A DNA stretch of 64,000 bases from Rheinheimera texasensis DSM 17496 (lineage in GTDB: Bacteria > Pseudomonadota > Gammaproteobacteria > Enterobacterales > Alteromonadaceae): contig NZ_JONU01000007.1 in the NCBI RefSeq assembly GCF_000711985.1, positions 868,001 to 932,000 of the forward strand. Reading direction: 5' to 3'. The number at the start of each line of letters is the position of its first letter. Within the stretch, counting starts at the first letter, position 1. Of the stretch, positions 9,602-17,977 are shown piece by piece. The position numbers and the translations under genes were made by a program. The notes under the pieces are model-generated. The model searched no databases. It was given only the letters and a program-made list of their open reading frames with translations, and was not told the DNA's origin.

Positions 9602-11596
9602 TTAAGGTGCGACCGCTGGCGTTTCGCAGCGGTGCTCGCTTTTATACTTCCCTTCCCGATACAGATAAGATGGCAGCTGCACTTCGGCCAGCGCCTTTTC
9701 GTATTGCTGCCGGCTGGCTGGTAAATCACTCAGTTGCAGCGACTTTTTCGCCTCATCGTAGCTGCCGCGCACCACAGTGCCATCCGGTTTTAAGATGGTC
9801 AGGCCGTCTGGCTGCTTCAGCGCAAAGTATTGATCAAACTGAATAAGCGCCCGCCCCGGCGAGCTGTTATCGAGCGTCAGGTCACGGCCTGTCATCGGAT
9901 GGCAGCTGCTGACACCCAGCATCGACAATAGCGTCGGCGCTAAATCAATCTGACTGCTCAGTGTATCAATAGTGCCGGCTTTGGTATCAGCACCTAAAAT
10001 CAGGCCGGGAATGCGGAATTTCTCCACCGGAATGAGGTTAGAGCCGTATACGCGGTTGTCGTGATCAGCCACAATTAAAAACAAAGTATCCTGCCAATAA
10101 CTGCTGTTGCGGGCTTTTTTAAAGAACTGCCCCATCGCCCAATCAGCATATTTCACCGCATTATTGACGGAATTTTTTGGCTCTTCATGTAAATCAATCC
10201 GACCATCCGGGAATTCAAAAGGCTCATGGTTGCTCGACGTAAATACCAGGCTGAAAAACGGCTGACCGGACTGCTGACGCTGCTGCTGCAGCCGGGTTAG
10301 CTCCGCATCGGCTTTATCAAATAAATCCTCGTCACTGGCGCCCCAGCTGGCAACGAATTTCGGCTTTTTCATCTGGTTGATATCAACGATTTGGCTAAAG
10401 CCATTGCCGGTAAAATAACTGCGCATATTGTCAAAATGCGCTTCGCCGCCATAAATAAACTGGGTGTGAAAACCAGCCGCTTTGAGTACAGACGCCAGCG
10501 TGGTGAAATTTTGCTGGCTGTTGGACAGCTTCACTGTGCTTTGTGCCGGTGTTGGGGCAAAACCGGCGACCACAGCTTCAATACCCCGTACCGAACGGGT
10601 GCCGGTGGCATACAGCTGATTAAACCAGAGGCCTTGTGTTTTCAGCTGTTCTAACTCAGGCGTGACCGGCACGCCACCGAGCGACTCGACAAAAGTGGCG
10701 CCCATACTTTCCTGTAACACAATCACCAGGTTAAGCGGTTTATCGCGCTGCACTGTCGCCTGCTGCTTATGCCATGTCGGCATAGCAGGATCATTGAACT
10801 GATACTGTTTTAGCCAGGGCCAGTCCCGCGCCTGCTGTAGCATCGTTGCTTCATCAAGTTTGCCGTACATCTCGGTCGAACGCGCTTCGTGGCGCAGGCT
10901 GTAGATGGCATAAAGCACGGAATAACCGGAGCTGATAATCAACGAATTGACCATCGCATCGGGCGTAATCGCAAACAAAGCCGGATTGGCCGGTCTGTGC
11001 TGTGTGGTCGAGCGGATACTGATAAACACCAGCACCACCACCAGCGGCCAGGTCAGCCATAATTTTTTATTCGAGGTACAGCCCTGCTGCTGCGCCACAG
11101 CGCGAAAATGCCGGGCCGCCAGAACCACCAGCAGCACCGTCAAAGCAGTGCCTAGCAGCAGCGGCACCCGAAAGCCATGCCACAAAGTGCTGAATACTTC
11201 TTTCGGGTATTTCAGATATTCGACATACAAACGATTGGGCCGGATATCGTATTGGAGAATAAATGATGGCGTGGATAACTCGATAAAAATCAATAAGGTG
11301 AGCGCAAACAAACACCAGACATAACTAAAACGCCGCCAAAGGGCTTTAAATCGGGACAGCGCCAGCATCGGTGCCAGCAGGAGCGGGACCACCAGCAATA
11401 AACCGAGCAAAATCAGGTCGGCGCGTACGCCCTGCACTAACATCCAGAGCGGATTGCCGGCAGCTTGCACCCGGTCCCATTGCCACAGCATCAGCGCGAT
11501 ACGGCTAAGGGTTAAACCAGCCAACGCCAGCAGAATAAAATGGGTAAAAACCAGATAAGGGCCGCTGATCCGGCTGAATAAAGACTGTTGTGACAT
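9602..11596 (-). CDS. LTA synthase/EptA-type membrane sulfatase family protein
   Basis: About 664 residues: an N-terminal membrane part with five transmembrane helices (residues 10-220) and a C-terminal periplasmic sulfatase-fold domain. Family marks are LVIVLQESMGATFVESLGG (metal-binding Glu), YATGTRSVRGIEA with the nucleophilic Thr, and IVADHDNRVYG near the C-terminus. Such enzymes transfer phosphoglycerol or phosphoethanolamine to envelope glycans or lipids. The start at 11596 follows GCAGGG; an in-frame ATG 30 bases upstream lacks such a site. An OmpR-type box, the same one as before the hemolysin-family operon, sits 52 bases upstream of this start, so the neighbouring two-component system is its likely regulator. 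Confidence 0.85.
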   Translation of the reverse strand: MSQQSLFSRISGPYLVFTHFILLALAGLTLSRIALMLWQWDRVQAAGNPLWMLVQGVRADLILLGLLLVVPLLLAPMLALSRFKALWRRFSYVWCLFALTLLIFIELSTPSFILQYDIRPNRLYVEYLKYPKEVFSTLWHGFRVPLLLGTALTVLLVVLAARHFRAVAQQQGCTSNKKLWLTWPLVVVLVFISIRSTTQHRPANPALFAITPDAMVNSLIISSGYSVLYAIYSLRHEARSTEMYGKLDEATMLQQARDWPWLKQYQFNDPAMPTWHKQQATVQRDKPLNLVIVLQESMGATFVESLGGVPVTPELEQLKTQGLWFNQLYATGTRSVRGIEAVVAGFAPTPAQSTVKLSNSQQNFTTLASVLKAAGFHTQFIYGGEAHFDNMRSYFTGNGFSQIVDINQMKKPKFVASWGASDEDLFDKADAELTRLQQQRQQSGQPFFSLVFTSSNHEPFEFPDGRIDLHEEPKNSVNNAVKYADWAMGQFFKKARNSSYWQDTLFLIVADHDNRVYGSNLIPVEKFRIPGLILGADTKAGTIDTLSSQIDLAPTLLSMLGVSSCHPMTGRDLTLDNSSPGRALIQFDQYFALKQPDGLTILKPDGTVVRGSYDEAKKSLQLSDLPASRQQYEKALAEVQLPSYLYREGKYKSEHRCETPAVAP

Positions 11597-11647
11597 CAAA
11601 ACCCTGCAACTTATTTTGTTTTTCATCGGGCATTGTGGCGGTGGGAT

Positions 11648-11663
11648 CTTAAAGAAACCTTAA
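11648..11663 (-). promoter_or_regulatory. OmpR-type regulator box CTTAA-N6-CTTAA upstream of the LTA-synthase gene
   Basis: Read on the plus strand the site is CTTAAAGAAACCTTAA, a direct repeat with an 11-bp period like known QseB/PmrA boxes. It ends 52 bases before the LTA-synthase start codon. Downstream in gene sense follows ACCGCCACAAT, a -10-like element matching the equivalent region at 20.2 kb. Confidence 0.6.
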
Positions 11664-11768
11664 GGCCCAAGCGGTGCGCGCCGCCACAAAAGTGTCACAA
11701 AACTTACCTAAATTAGCAGTTAACAGCAAGACTTTGCTGCACCGACCAGCACCAAACCGGTGCAATGT

Positions 11769-12494
11769 TTAAAACTCATACTCCAGAGCAAACCGCAGCG
11801 TGTTGTTGACCGTAGAAGCGTCAATCGCAAAAATGACCGCCAGTTCCCATTTCAGCATTTTCATCTGCTCAAATTTCTGTACGCCCATCAGACTGGGGCC
11901 GGCGCCTTTGTAATTTTCGCCGGCGTAAAACTCAAAGGCTGGCTGCAACTGCGGCAAATACCTATAGCGATATTGCAGGCGAAATTCACCCTCCAGCTCG
12001 TTTTCGATGTTATTCCCCCACTCATACACCGCCAGCGCGTTTAAAGTCAGGCTGGTTGGGCCAAATTCTTTTTCCATTAAAAGGCCTGTGGTAAATTCAA
12101 AATTGCCCAGATGGTTTTCCCGCTCCAGTTCAAACAACATGCCCCAGTCAGCACTGTATTGACCTTGTTCGGTCAACATCCAGCGCATCTCCAGTTCATA
12201 GCCACTGATATGATAATCATCCGGCGAGCGGCGTTCGGCCATCACATACAGCTCAAGCGCCAGCCGGTCCGCGATGGCGCGACCATAACCAAGTTTTTGC
12301 GCCATATCGTTGTCGTTCTGATGCGCGTTTTGCTTCTGGTACACATAACGATATTCAAATTCCTGTTCATACGGCTGCACATAAGGATGATAGACTTTGT
12401 CTACAACACGGCCATCGGCGAGCACTGGCTGACAAAAACCAGCACATAGCACAAACAATATCGTGAACAGGCCACCGGAAAAAATACGGTTCAT
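11769..12494 (-). CDS. Outer-membrane beta-barrel protein of the metal-uptake operon
   Basis: 241 residues with a signal peptide (MNRIFSGGLFTILFVLCAGF...LADG). The rest alternates aromatic and polar residues in the manner of a small beta-barrel and ends in EYEF, with the terminal Phe used by the Bam complex. It is the last gene of a five-gene operon; its start overlaps the FTR1-like stop by four bases (ATGA). The context suggests a porin-like or structural role in metal uptake, but I cannot name the family. A weak hairpin (GCACCG/CGGTGC) follows at 11739-11763. Confidence 0.65.
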   Translation of the reverse strand: MNRIFSGGLFTILFVLCAGFCQPVLADGRVVDKVYHPYVQPYEQEFEYRYVYQKQNAHQNDNDMAQKLGYGRAIADRLALELYVMAERRSPDDYHISGYELEMRWMLTEQGQYSADWGMLFELERENHLGNFEFTTGLLMEKEFGPTSLTLNALAVYEWGNNIENELEGEFRLQYRYRYLPQLQPAFEFYAGENYKGAGPSLMGVQKFEQMKMLKWELAVIFAIDASTVNNTLRFALEYEF

Positions 12495-13219
12495 GATTTT
12501 AACTCCCGCTGGCGCAGCGCCAGTAACACAAGCAGCGTCAGGCTCCAGGCCAGCAGCTGGCCCTGGCTGGGGCTGGACTTGTAACCCAGCAACGCATTAA
12601 GAAAATAACCGAGCTCTGAGCTCTCATCGATCCACAGATGTTGCGACCACACCGGTGCCGCGCCGCCCAGCCAATCCATCTGATGCAGAATAAACACCGC
12701 CGCACTGATTTGCCGTGCCGCACTGAAACACAACAGCACCGCAGCGACCTGCCGCCAGTGCCAGCGCAGTTCCAGCACCAGGTGGTACATCAGCACCGCA
12801 ATACTAAGGCTGATACCACTGCCAAGCGCAGCGCCCAACCACAGACTCTGGCTGTCATCAAGCTGGCGCGGATACAAAAATAAATACAACACCAAATTAC
12901 TGCCATTGACCAATAACAACGCGACCACTGCCGCAGCAGCTAACCATTGATGCTGCTGCTTCTGCAGCAGGAGCGCCGCGATAAAAACTGCACAGAGGCC
13001 ATAACAGCAGGCATACCAGAATTCCAGCCCCTGCCCGTCCAGCAGTTCCGCCAGCCAGCTGTATTGACTGCTTTGCAACACCAGCAAAGGCGCGCCGAGC
13101 AATAACACCCGCAGCAAAATAGCGCGCATCGCCGCTGGATTAGCCGCCAGCAGCAAACTCAGCAACAGCACCACCGGCAATAATTCGCGCAGCAGCAATA
13201 TTACGGTATTAATCAGCAT
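12491..13219 (-). CDS. FTR1-like membrane permease
   Basis: About 242 residues with seven predicted transmembrane helices. The first helix carries REL near residue 12, where FTR1-type iron permeases have REGLE; a second charged segment and the C-terminal GYKSSPSQGQLLAW match the conserved Gly-Tyr...Pro-Ser ending of the family. The second acidic residue of REXXE is replaced (RELLP), so the iron-binding motif is incomplete. The start at 13219 has a perfect GGAGG site; a longer frame exists but overlaps the cupredoxin gene more. It overlaps the cupredoxin gene by 11 bases. FTR1 permeases often work with a periplasmic cupredoxin that handles ferrous iron or copper. Confidence 0.6.
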   Translation of the reverse strand: MLINTVILLLRELLPVVLLLSLLLAANPAAMRAILLRVLLLGAPLLVLQSSQYSWLAELLDGQGLEFWYACCYGLCAVFIAALLLQKQQHQWLAAAAVVALLLVNGSNLVLYLFLYPRQLDDSQSLWLGAALGSGISLSIAVLMYHLVLELRWHWRQVAAVLLCFSAARQISAAVFILHQMDWLGGAAPVWSQHLWIDESSELGYFLNALLGYKSSPSQGQLLAWSLTLLVLLALRQRELKS

Positions 13220-13607
13220 CTTTGCCTCCGGCCTGCAGCGCCTGCCACTGCGCTTCCGGCAGTGCAATCAGCTGGCCTTTGGCACTGTCCGGATTATATT
13301 CACCGGTAAAGGGATAAGTGCCGGGCTGCAGCGGACCGACAAACACCACACCGCTGCTGTTGCCTAAAATGACTTTCTCCCGGTTCATTGAGAAGCTCTC
13401 AAACTCTTCCGGGTTCGGGTCCTGGTTATGGATAATGATTTTGACTTTTTTGCCGGCCGGCACCTGTAAAGTACTGGGGCTAAACAGATGATCTTTCAGT
13501 GTCAGTTCGAATACCGGCAGATTGTCGGCAAAAAGCTGCGCCGGCCAACACAGCAGCATCAGCACTAGCTGAAAATAACGCCGGGGCAGTGTAGGTTTTA
13601 ATGACAC
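13209..13607 (-). CDS. Periplasmic cupredoxin-domain protein
   Basis: 132 residues with a signal peptide ending near LFADN. The mature part is a cupredoxin_1-type fold: ELTLKDHLFSPSTLQVPAGK, KIIIHNQDPNPEEFES, then GPLQPGTYPFTGEYNPDSAKG. A His and Met residues (HNQD, FSMNRE) could bind metal, but the usual Cys of blue copper proteins is missing. Such proteins neighbour FTR1 permeases (FtrA/P19-like systems) and assist ferrous iron or copper uptake. It overlaps the sensor kinase gene by 10 bases and the permease gene by 11. Confidence 0.75.
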   Translation of the reverse strand: MSLKPTLPRRYFQLVLMLLCWPAQLFADNLPVFELTLKDHLFSPSTLQVPAGKKVKIIIHNQDPNPEEFESFSMNREKVILGNSSGVVFVGPLQPGTYPFTGEYNPDSAKGQLIALPEAQWQALQAGGKDAD

Positions 13608-14914
13608 AGCGGCAACTCCAGCGTCACAGCCAGGCCACCAAGCGCCGAACGGCCAAGCGCCAGCGTGCCCTGATGCAACAGCGCGATATCCTGCACTATG
13701 GCAAGGCCAAGCCCGCTGCCGGGCTGACCCGACTGATGCCGGTCACCGCCCACCCGATAAAAACGTTCAAACACGCGCGAATATTCCTCCGCAGCTATCC
13801 CTGGGCCCGAATCCTCGACCACTAACCGGGCCTTTTGGCCTTCCTGCTTTACGCTCAGCTGGATTTGGCCTTGCTCCGGCGTGTATTTGCTGGCATTGCC
13901 AAGCAGATTCACCACCAGTAATTTTAAGGCAAAAGCATCACCATCCAGCCACACCGACTCATCCCCTTCCAGTGCAACCTGTTGTTGTCTGCGTTCAATT
14001 TGCGGGTACAAGTCTATCACCACTTCGCGGCACAGCGCGGCAAAATCCAGTCGTTGCAATTTGGCGGAAAAATGCGCCGGATTGGTGCGGTTCAGCAGCA
14101 TAATCTGTTCAATCAACGCGCTCATCCGGCTGACGCCATCCTGCAAAGCAGGCATGATCCGATCCGGATCAGCCAGGCCCGCTTCCTGCCAACGCTGCTG
14201 CGCATTATGTAAATTGACCTGTAATACGGCCAGCGGCGTACGCAGTTCATGCGCCACATCGGCGGCAAAACGTTTTTCTCTGGCAAAAGCATCATCAAGA
14301 CGCGCCAGCAGCTGATTGGTACCGCTTAGTACCGGGTCCAGCTCTGTCGGTGTTTGCTCGAGTTGCAGCGGCGTCAAATCATCAGCTTTTTTTTGTGTCA
14401 GCTGGCGTGTCAGCTCCAGCAATGGTTTTAAACCACGGCCGACCAGCAGCCAAATCAGCAGCGCCTGCAGCGGCAGGCTCAACACCACCGGATAAATCGA
14501 CGCCAGCACCACCTGATCAGACAGCGCCAGCCGGTCCTGCAGCGGTTGCGCCACTATCACCGTCAAATCATCGATACTCTGTCGAAATGTTTGCCAGCGT
14601 TTGCCGGCAAAATTTTGCTCGCTATAACCGTCGGCGGTGCTCAACAAAGTTTCGGGGGTTTGCGCACTGTGATACACCAGCTGACCACCTTGCCATAGCT
14701 GAATGGCGTTGGCTTCAGCCAGCGTCGACGTGCTGTGCGGGTCGTCCGGTAAATACGGTGCCAGTACGCTGGCGGCTAAAGCTTTGAGGTCATCATCAAA
14801 CAGTTTTTGCGCCTGGGCGCTGCTCAAGCGGTAACTTTGCAGCGCGGCTAAAAAACTGGTCAGCGTCAGCAAGGCGATTAACAAAGTCACCAGATAACGC
14901 CGGATGGAGGTCAT
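13598..14914 (-). CDS. Sensor histidine kinase (QseC/PmrB-like)
   Basis: 438 residues. A first transmembrane helix (about 8-28), a periplasmic sensor region (about 30-138), a second helix (about 140-160), HAMP, then a HisKA domain with the phosphoacceptor His222 in FAADVAHELRTPLAV. The ATPase part shows the N box (LLVNLLGNASKYTPE), the G1 box (VVEDSGPGIA) and the G2 box (GSGLGLAIVQDIALLH). All catalytic blocks are intact. It overlaps the response regulator gene by four bases, and the following genes in the operon suggest it senses a metal or an envelope signal. Confidence 0.92.
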   Translation of the reverse strand: MTSIRRYLVTLLIALLTLTSFLAALQSYRLSSAQAQKLFDDDLKALAASVLAPYLPDDPHSTSTLAEANAIQLWQGGQLVYHSAQTPETLLSTADGYSEQNFAGKRWQTFRQSIDDLTVIVAQPLQDRLALSDQVVLASIYPVVLSLPLQALLIWLLVGRGLKPLLELTRQLTQKKADDLTPLQLEQTPTELDPVLSGTNQLLARLDDAFAREKRFAADVAHELRTPLAVLQVNLHNAQQRWQEAGLADPDRIMPALQDGVSRMSALIEQIMLLNRTNPAHFSAKLQRLDFAALCREVVIDLYPQIERRQQQVALEGDESVWLDGDAFALKLLVVNLLGNASKYTPEQGQIQLSVKQEGQKARLVVEDSGPGIAAEEYSRVFERFYRVGGDRHQSGQPGSGLGLAIVQDIALLHQGTLALGRSALGGLAVTLELPLCH

Positions 14915-15570
14915 GCCACGCTCACACTGTAACCGACGCCACGCACGGTTTTGATAAAGTCTTTTGGCAGTTTTTTACGTAAATTCGAGATGTGTACTTC
15001 CAGCGCGTTACTGGCAACTTCTTCGCCCCAGGCGTACAAGCTGGCTTCAATTTGCTCGCGGGTTTTGATGCGGCCGGCGGATTCCAGCAACAGTTTCAGC
15101 AACACATATTCGCGGCGGGACAGAGTTAAAGCTTCACCGTCAACCTGCACCTGATGTGCAGTGCTGTCGAGCACTACGTTGCCGACAGTGATGAGATGGC
15201 TGCTCGCAGTGCCAAGCCGGCGTTCAATCACCCGTAAGCGGGCAAAGAGTTCGGGTAATGCAAAGGGTTTGACCAGATAATCGTCGGCGCCTAAATCCAA
15301 ACCACGGATGCGGTCATCGACGCCGTCGCGAGCGGTGAGCACCAACACCGGTAGACGCGGGAATTTATGCCGGGTTTGTTTTAACACATCCAGGCCATCG
15401 ATATCCGGCAGGCCTAAATCCAGCACTACAGCGTCACAATCGCCACTGCGAATACTGGACAATGCGGCCGCTCCGGTACTGACATGGTTGACGGCAAAGC
15501 CCTGGGAGCTTAGCGCCAGCTGCACACCTTGCGCCAGCGCCTGATCGTCTTCTACCAGTAATACCCGCAT
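14911..15570 (-). CDS. OmpR-family response regulator (QseB/PmrA-like)
   Basis: 219 residues: a receiver domain with acidic pocket E7-D8-D9, phosphoacceptor Asp51 (VVLDLGLPDIDG), Thr79 and Lys101 (LVKPFA), then a winged-helix DNA-binding domain ending in RGVGYSV. First gene of an operon with its kinase, a cupredoxin, an FTR1-like permease and an outer-membrane protein. Regulators of this subgroup bind CTTAA direct repeats. Two such sites flank this locus, before the LTA-synthase gene and before the hemolysin-family operon, and are the likely targets (inference). Confidence 0.92.
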   Translation of the reverse strand: MRVLLVEDDQALAQGVQLALSSQGFAVNHVSTGAAALSSIRSGDCDAVVLDLGLPDIDGLDVLKQTRHKFPRLPVLVLTARDGVDDRIRGLDLGADDYLVKPFALPELFARLRVIERRLGTASSHLITVGNVVLDSTAHQVQVDGEALTLSRREYVLLKLLLESAGRIKTREQIEASLYAWGEEVASNALEVHISNLRKKLPKDFIKTVRGVGYSVSVA

Positions 15571-15638
15571 CCTTTCTCCGTATTTATACTCGTCATCTAG
15601 CCAAATCTTTAATGATGTTGGGTAGATGTGACTGACAA

Positions 15639-16286
15639 TTATTTTTTCAGCTTTTTCTGCACTTTAGCCAGCAAGTTAGCAATTTCCTGCTGCCGGCCGG
15701 CATCAGCACTTTCACGACCCGGCCGCGGCGCGGCTGCTTTAGCAATTTCAAGATAACGCAAAGCCTGTGCCCAGTCGCGTTTTCCTGCTAAATAATCGGC
15801 GTAAAAGTAGTTTGGATCAATCCCTTGTGGGTTTTGCTCCAGTGCTTTTAACAGTAATTCTTTGGCTTTTTTGTTGTCACCAAAGCCAATAGGCCAGCCA
15901 GGTACTTTGGCGTACAACACGCCGAGGCTGGTATATGCCGAGCCTTGCAATGCGGTCGGGTCCAGTGTGATGGCTTGCTCTAAATCGGCTTTCGAGCCTT
16001 CCGCCACCGACAAAGCACCTAAGCCGCCTTTGGCATTGGCGTAGCTCGATTTGATGATCCCGCGCCAAATCAGGGCTTCGGCTTTATCCGGATTGCTGCT
16101 GACCACTTTGTCTGCACTTGCCAGCAGTTCGGCAAAGGCTTTTTCGCGGTCATCTTCCGGCAAGCTATAGTTCACTTCGGCCCAGCGGTCCTGCAGCGGT
16201 TTGATATCCGCCAGCACGTCGGCCAATACGCTCGAGCTCAGTAGTAATGTCACTGCAGCAAATAAAGATTTGATCTGTGTTTTCAT
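15639..16286 (-). CDS. Exported TPR-repeat protein
   Basis: 215 residues with a signal peptide (MKTQIKSLFAAVTLLLSSSVLADV). The mature part is helical with tetratricopeptide-like repeats: PDKAEALIWRGIIKSSYAN, LDPTALQGSAYTSLGVLY and PNYFYADYLAGKRDWAQAL. Its role is unknown; it is the last gene of the hemolysin-family operon, four bases after the SDR gene, so it may act as a periplasmic partner of the product of that pathway. It has the same general build as the periplasmic TPR proteins found beside small-molecule export systems. Confidence 0.7.
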   Translation of the reverse strand: MKTQIKSLFAAVTLLLSSSVLADVLADIKPLQDRWAEVNYSLPEDDREKAFAELLASADKVVSSNPDKAEALIWRGIIKSSYANAKGGLGALSVAEGSKADLEQAITLDPTALQGSAYTSLGVLYAKVPGWPIGFGDNKKAKELLLKALEQNPQGIDPNYFYADYLAGKRDWAQALRYLEIAKAAAPRPGRESADAGRQQEIANLLAKVQKKLKK

Positions 16287-16290
16287 GGGA

Positions 16291-17097
16291 TTAAGCCTCT
16301 GAATGAGAAAGTTGGGCGTACCGACGGATCACGGCCAGCTTGGCGGCCAGTGCTTTGTCGACAATACCGGGAAAAATCGCATTGACCCGGACAAATAATT
16401 GCTCAGGCCAGCCGACAAAACGCCGGGCCTGCCCTTGTTGAATTTGCTGCAACAGTGCTGTTGCGACCAGTTGTGGGCTATCGCTTCGATTACCCAGTTC
16501 GCGGTTCATCGCCACTACTGCATCACTGTTGATGGCGGTATCAGTGGCGCGTGGCGCGAAGTACAATACTTGCACGCCAGTGTCCGAAAGCTCACGTTTC
16601 AGCGCTTCAGTAAAACCGCGCAGGCCAAATTTGCTGGCGCTGTAGCCGCTGAAACCCGGATAGCCGATGCTGCCAAAGGCCGAACCGACGTTGACAATCA
16701 GCGCTTCAGGTTTGCGCTGCAGTTCAGGCAACAAAGTTTGTGTCAGTAACATCGGCATCAATAGGTTAGTACCTAGCTGTGCGGCGAAATCCTGCTGCGC
16801 CACCAGACCAAACTGGCTGATACCAGCGTTATTAATCAGCACATCAATGCCTTGCAGCTCGCGGACAAAGGCCAGCAAGTCCTGCCGGTCCTGTGTTTGC
16901 GTTAAATCGGCGCTGAAAATCTGATGAGCAGCCGGATATTTAGCCACCAGTTCTGCCTGCAGCGTTGCCAACCGGACTGTGTTGCGTGCCACCAGCACTA
17001 AACGGGCACCAGCCGCGGCAAGCTCAAGCGCGATGGCCTGACCGATACCGCCACTGGCACCGGTCAATAACACCGTTTTGCCCTTGAGGTTCATCAC
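16291..17097 (-). CDS. Short-chain dehydrogenase/reductase
   Basis: 268 residues of the classical SDR family, cytoplasmic NAD(P)-dependent oxidoreductases. The cofactor motif TGASGGIGQ is at 13-21, NNAGISQFG near 88 and the catalytic Ser, Tyr and Lys in GSAFGSIGYPGFSGYSASK near 140-160. The two adjacent ATG codons at 17097 and 17094 overlap the stop of the upstream oxidase gene, indicating coupled translation. The substrate is unknown; the neighbours (AMP-ligase, di-iron oxidase) suggest a fatty or acyl intermediate. Confidence 0.88.
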   Translation of the reverse strand: MMNLKGKTVLLTGASGGIGQAIALELAAAGARLVLVARNTVRLATLQAELVAKYPAAHQIFSADLTQTQDRQDLLAFVRELQGIDVLINNAGISQFGLVAQQDFAAQLGTNLLMPMLLTQTLLPELQRKPEALIVNVGSAFGSIGYPGFSGYSASKFGLRGFTEALKRELSDTGVQVLYFAPRATDTAINSDAVVAMNRELGNRSDSPQLVATALLQQIQQGQARRFVGWPEQLFVRVNAIFPGIVDKALAAKLAVIRRYAQLSHSEA

Positions 17098-17789
17098 ACT
17101 GCCTCCGCTGTTGCAGCCACGGCCAGTTTGGCAATGCCATGCTCTGGCGTCAGAGTGCGGAAAATATCGCCATACAAGCGGTAGAAACGCTTAGCCGCAT
17201 GGATAATCACCGCCTGGTCGGCCGGGTCGTCGATTTTATCCATCAGATTTTCATAAAACTTAATATGGTCCTGGTCTAGCGCTCCGTGCGATGTCAGATA
17301 GCTGAACGCTGATTTTGGTAACTGCAGTTTATTGGCGATAGTTTCGGCGGCGTTTTCAGCCAGCGCTGTCGACGTGCCTTCGAGCACCAGCACCATGCCA
17401 AAAAAACCAACCGGATTTACCCGGCGCACTGTGTCATAGGCATAAGCGACCATCATCTCAGTGGCAAAGGACGGCGTGCTGCGACGGGCCATTTCTTTGT
17501 CGTAGCCGGTACGCTTGATGTCGTTTAAGATCCACTCCTGGTGACCTAACTCTTCTTCGATATATTCCGCCACCGCTTCGCGCAGCCATTCTTTTGCTTC
17601 TGGCAACAATGCACCAACACTCATCAGTAGTGGCACTGTATGTTTGACGTGATGATAAGCCTGGGTCAGAAATGCCACATAGTCATCGCGGCTGATATCG
17701 CCATGAAAACACCGGGCAATGATTGGGGCGCCCAGCAGGTATTGACGGTCTTGTTCGGTCGCTTGTAATAAAGTCTGGTAAAAGCTCAT
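17094..17789 (-). CDS. Haem-oxygenase-fold (TenA/PqqC-like) iron-containing redox enzyme
   Basis: 231 helical residues of the TenA/PqqC-like family now called haem-oxygenase-like di-iron oxidases. Candidate metal ligands: YHHVKH near 47, EYIEEELGHQEW near 75-85 (ExxxxH), EGTSTALAEN near 140 and GALDQDHIKFY near 175 (DxxH). Relatives include UndA (alkene formation from fatty acids) and amine- or N-oxidising enzymes, so an oxidation of an acyl substrate is plausible but not shown. A GGAGTGATTT ribosome site precedes the ATG. It lies between the AMP-ligase and SDR genes and overlaps the SDR gene. Confidence 0.8.
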   Translation of the reverse strand: MSFYQTLLQATEQDRQYLLGAPIIARCFHGDISRDDYVAFLTQAYHHVKHTVPLLMSVGALLPEAKEWLREAVAEYIEEELGHQEWILNDIKRTGYDKEMARRSTPSFATEMMVAYAYDTVRRVNPVGFFGMVLVLEGTSTALAENAAETIANKLQLPKSAFSYLTSHGALDQDHIKFYENLMDKIDDPADQAVIIHAAKRFYRLYGDIFRTLTPEHGIAKLAVAATAEAV

Positions 17790-17849
17790 AAATCACTCCG
17801 ATACAGCGGTTGTCCGCTAAAAATTTGGTTCAGTTGTTCAGTTCGTCCC

Positions 17850-17977
17850 GTATACCCAAAATCATTGAAGGTGCGGCTAGGCGGCAAGTTTGCGAGTCCC
17901 GGGAGCATAGCGGCCTATGTGACCGGGGCGAGCTAACGCAGCCAACACCGCCGCAACTTCAAGGATGAAGGGGATAC
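17850..17977. repeat. Palindromic intergenic repeat element (about 128 bp hairpin)
   Basis: The ends are inverted repeats: GTATACCC...TTGAAGGTGCGGC on the left and GCCGCAACTTCAAGG...GGGGATAC on the right. Nested inside are CCCGG/CCGGG and CATAG-CGGC-CTATG at the tip, so the whole element can fold into one long imperfect hairpin. It resembles the palindromic ERIC-like repeats scattered through genomes of marine gammaproteobacteria. Its right end reaches into the 3' end of the AMP-ligase gene and supplies the last codons and stop of that gene. No other copy was seen in the window. Confidence 0.75.
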
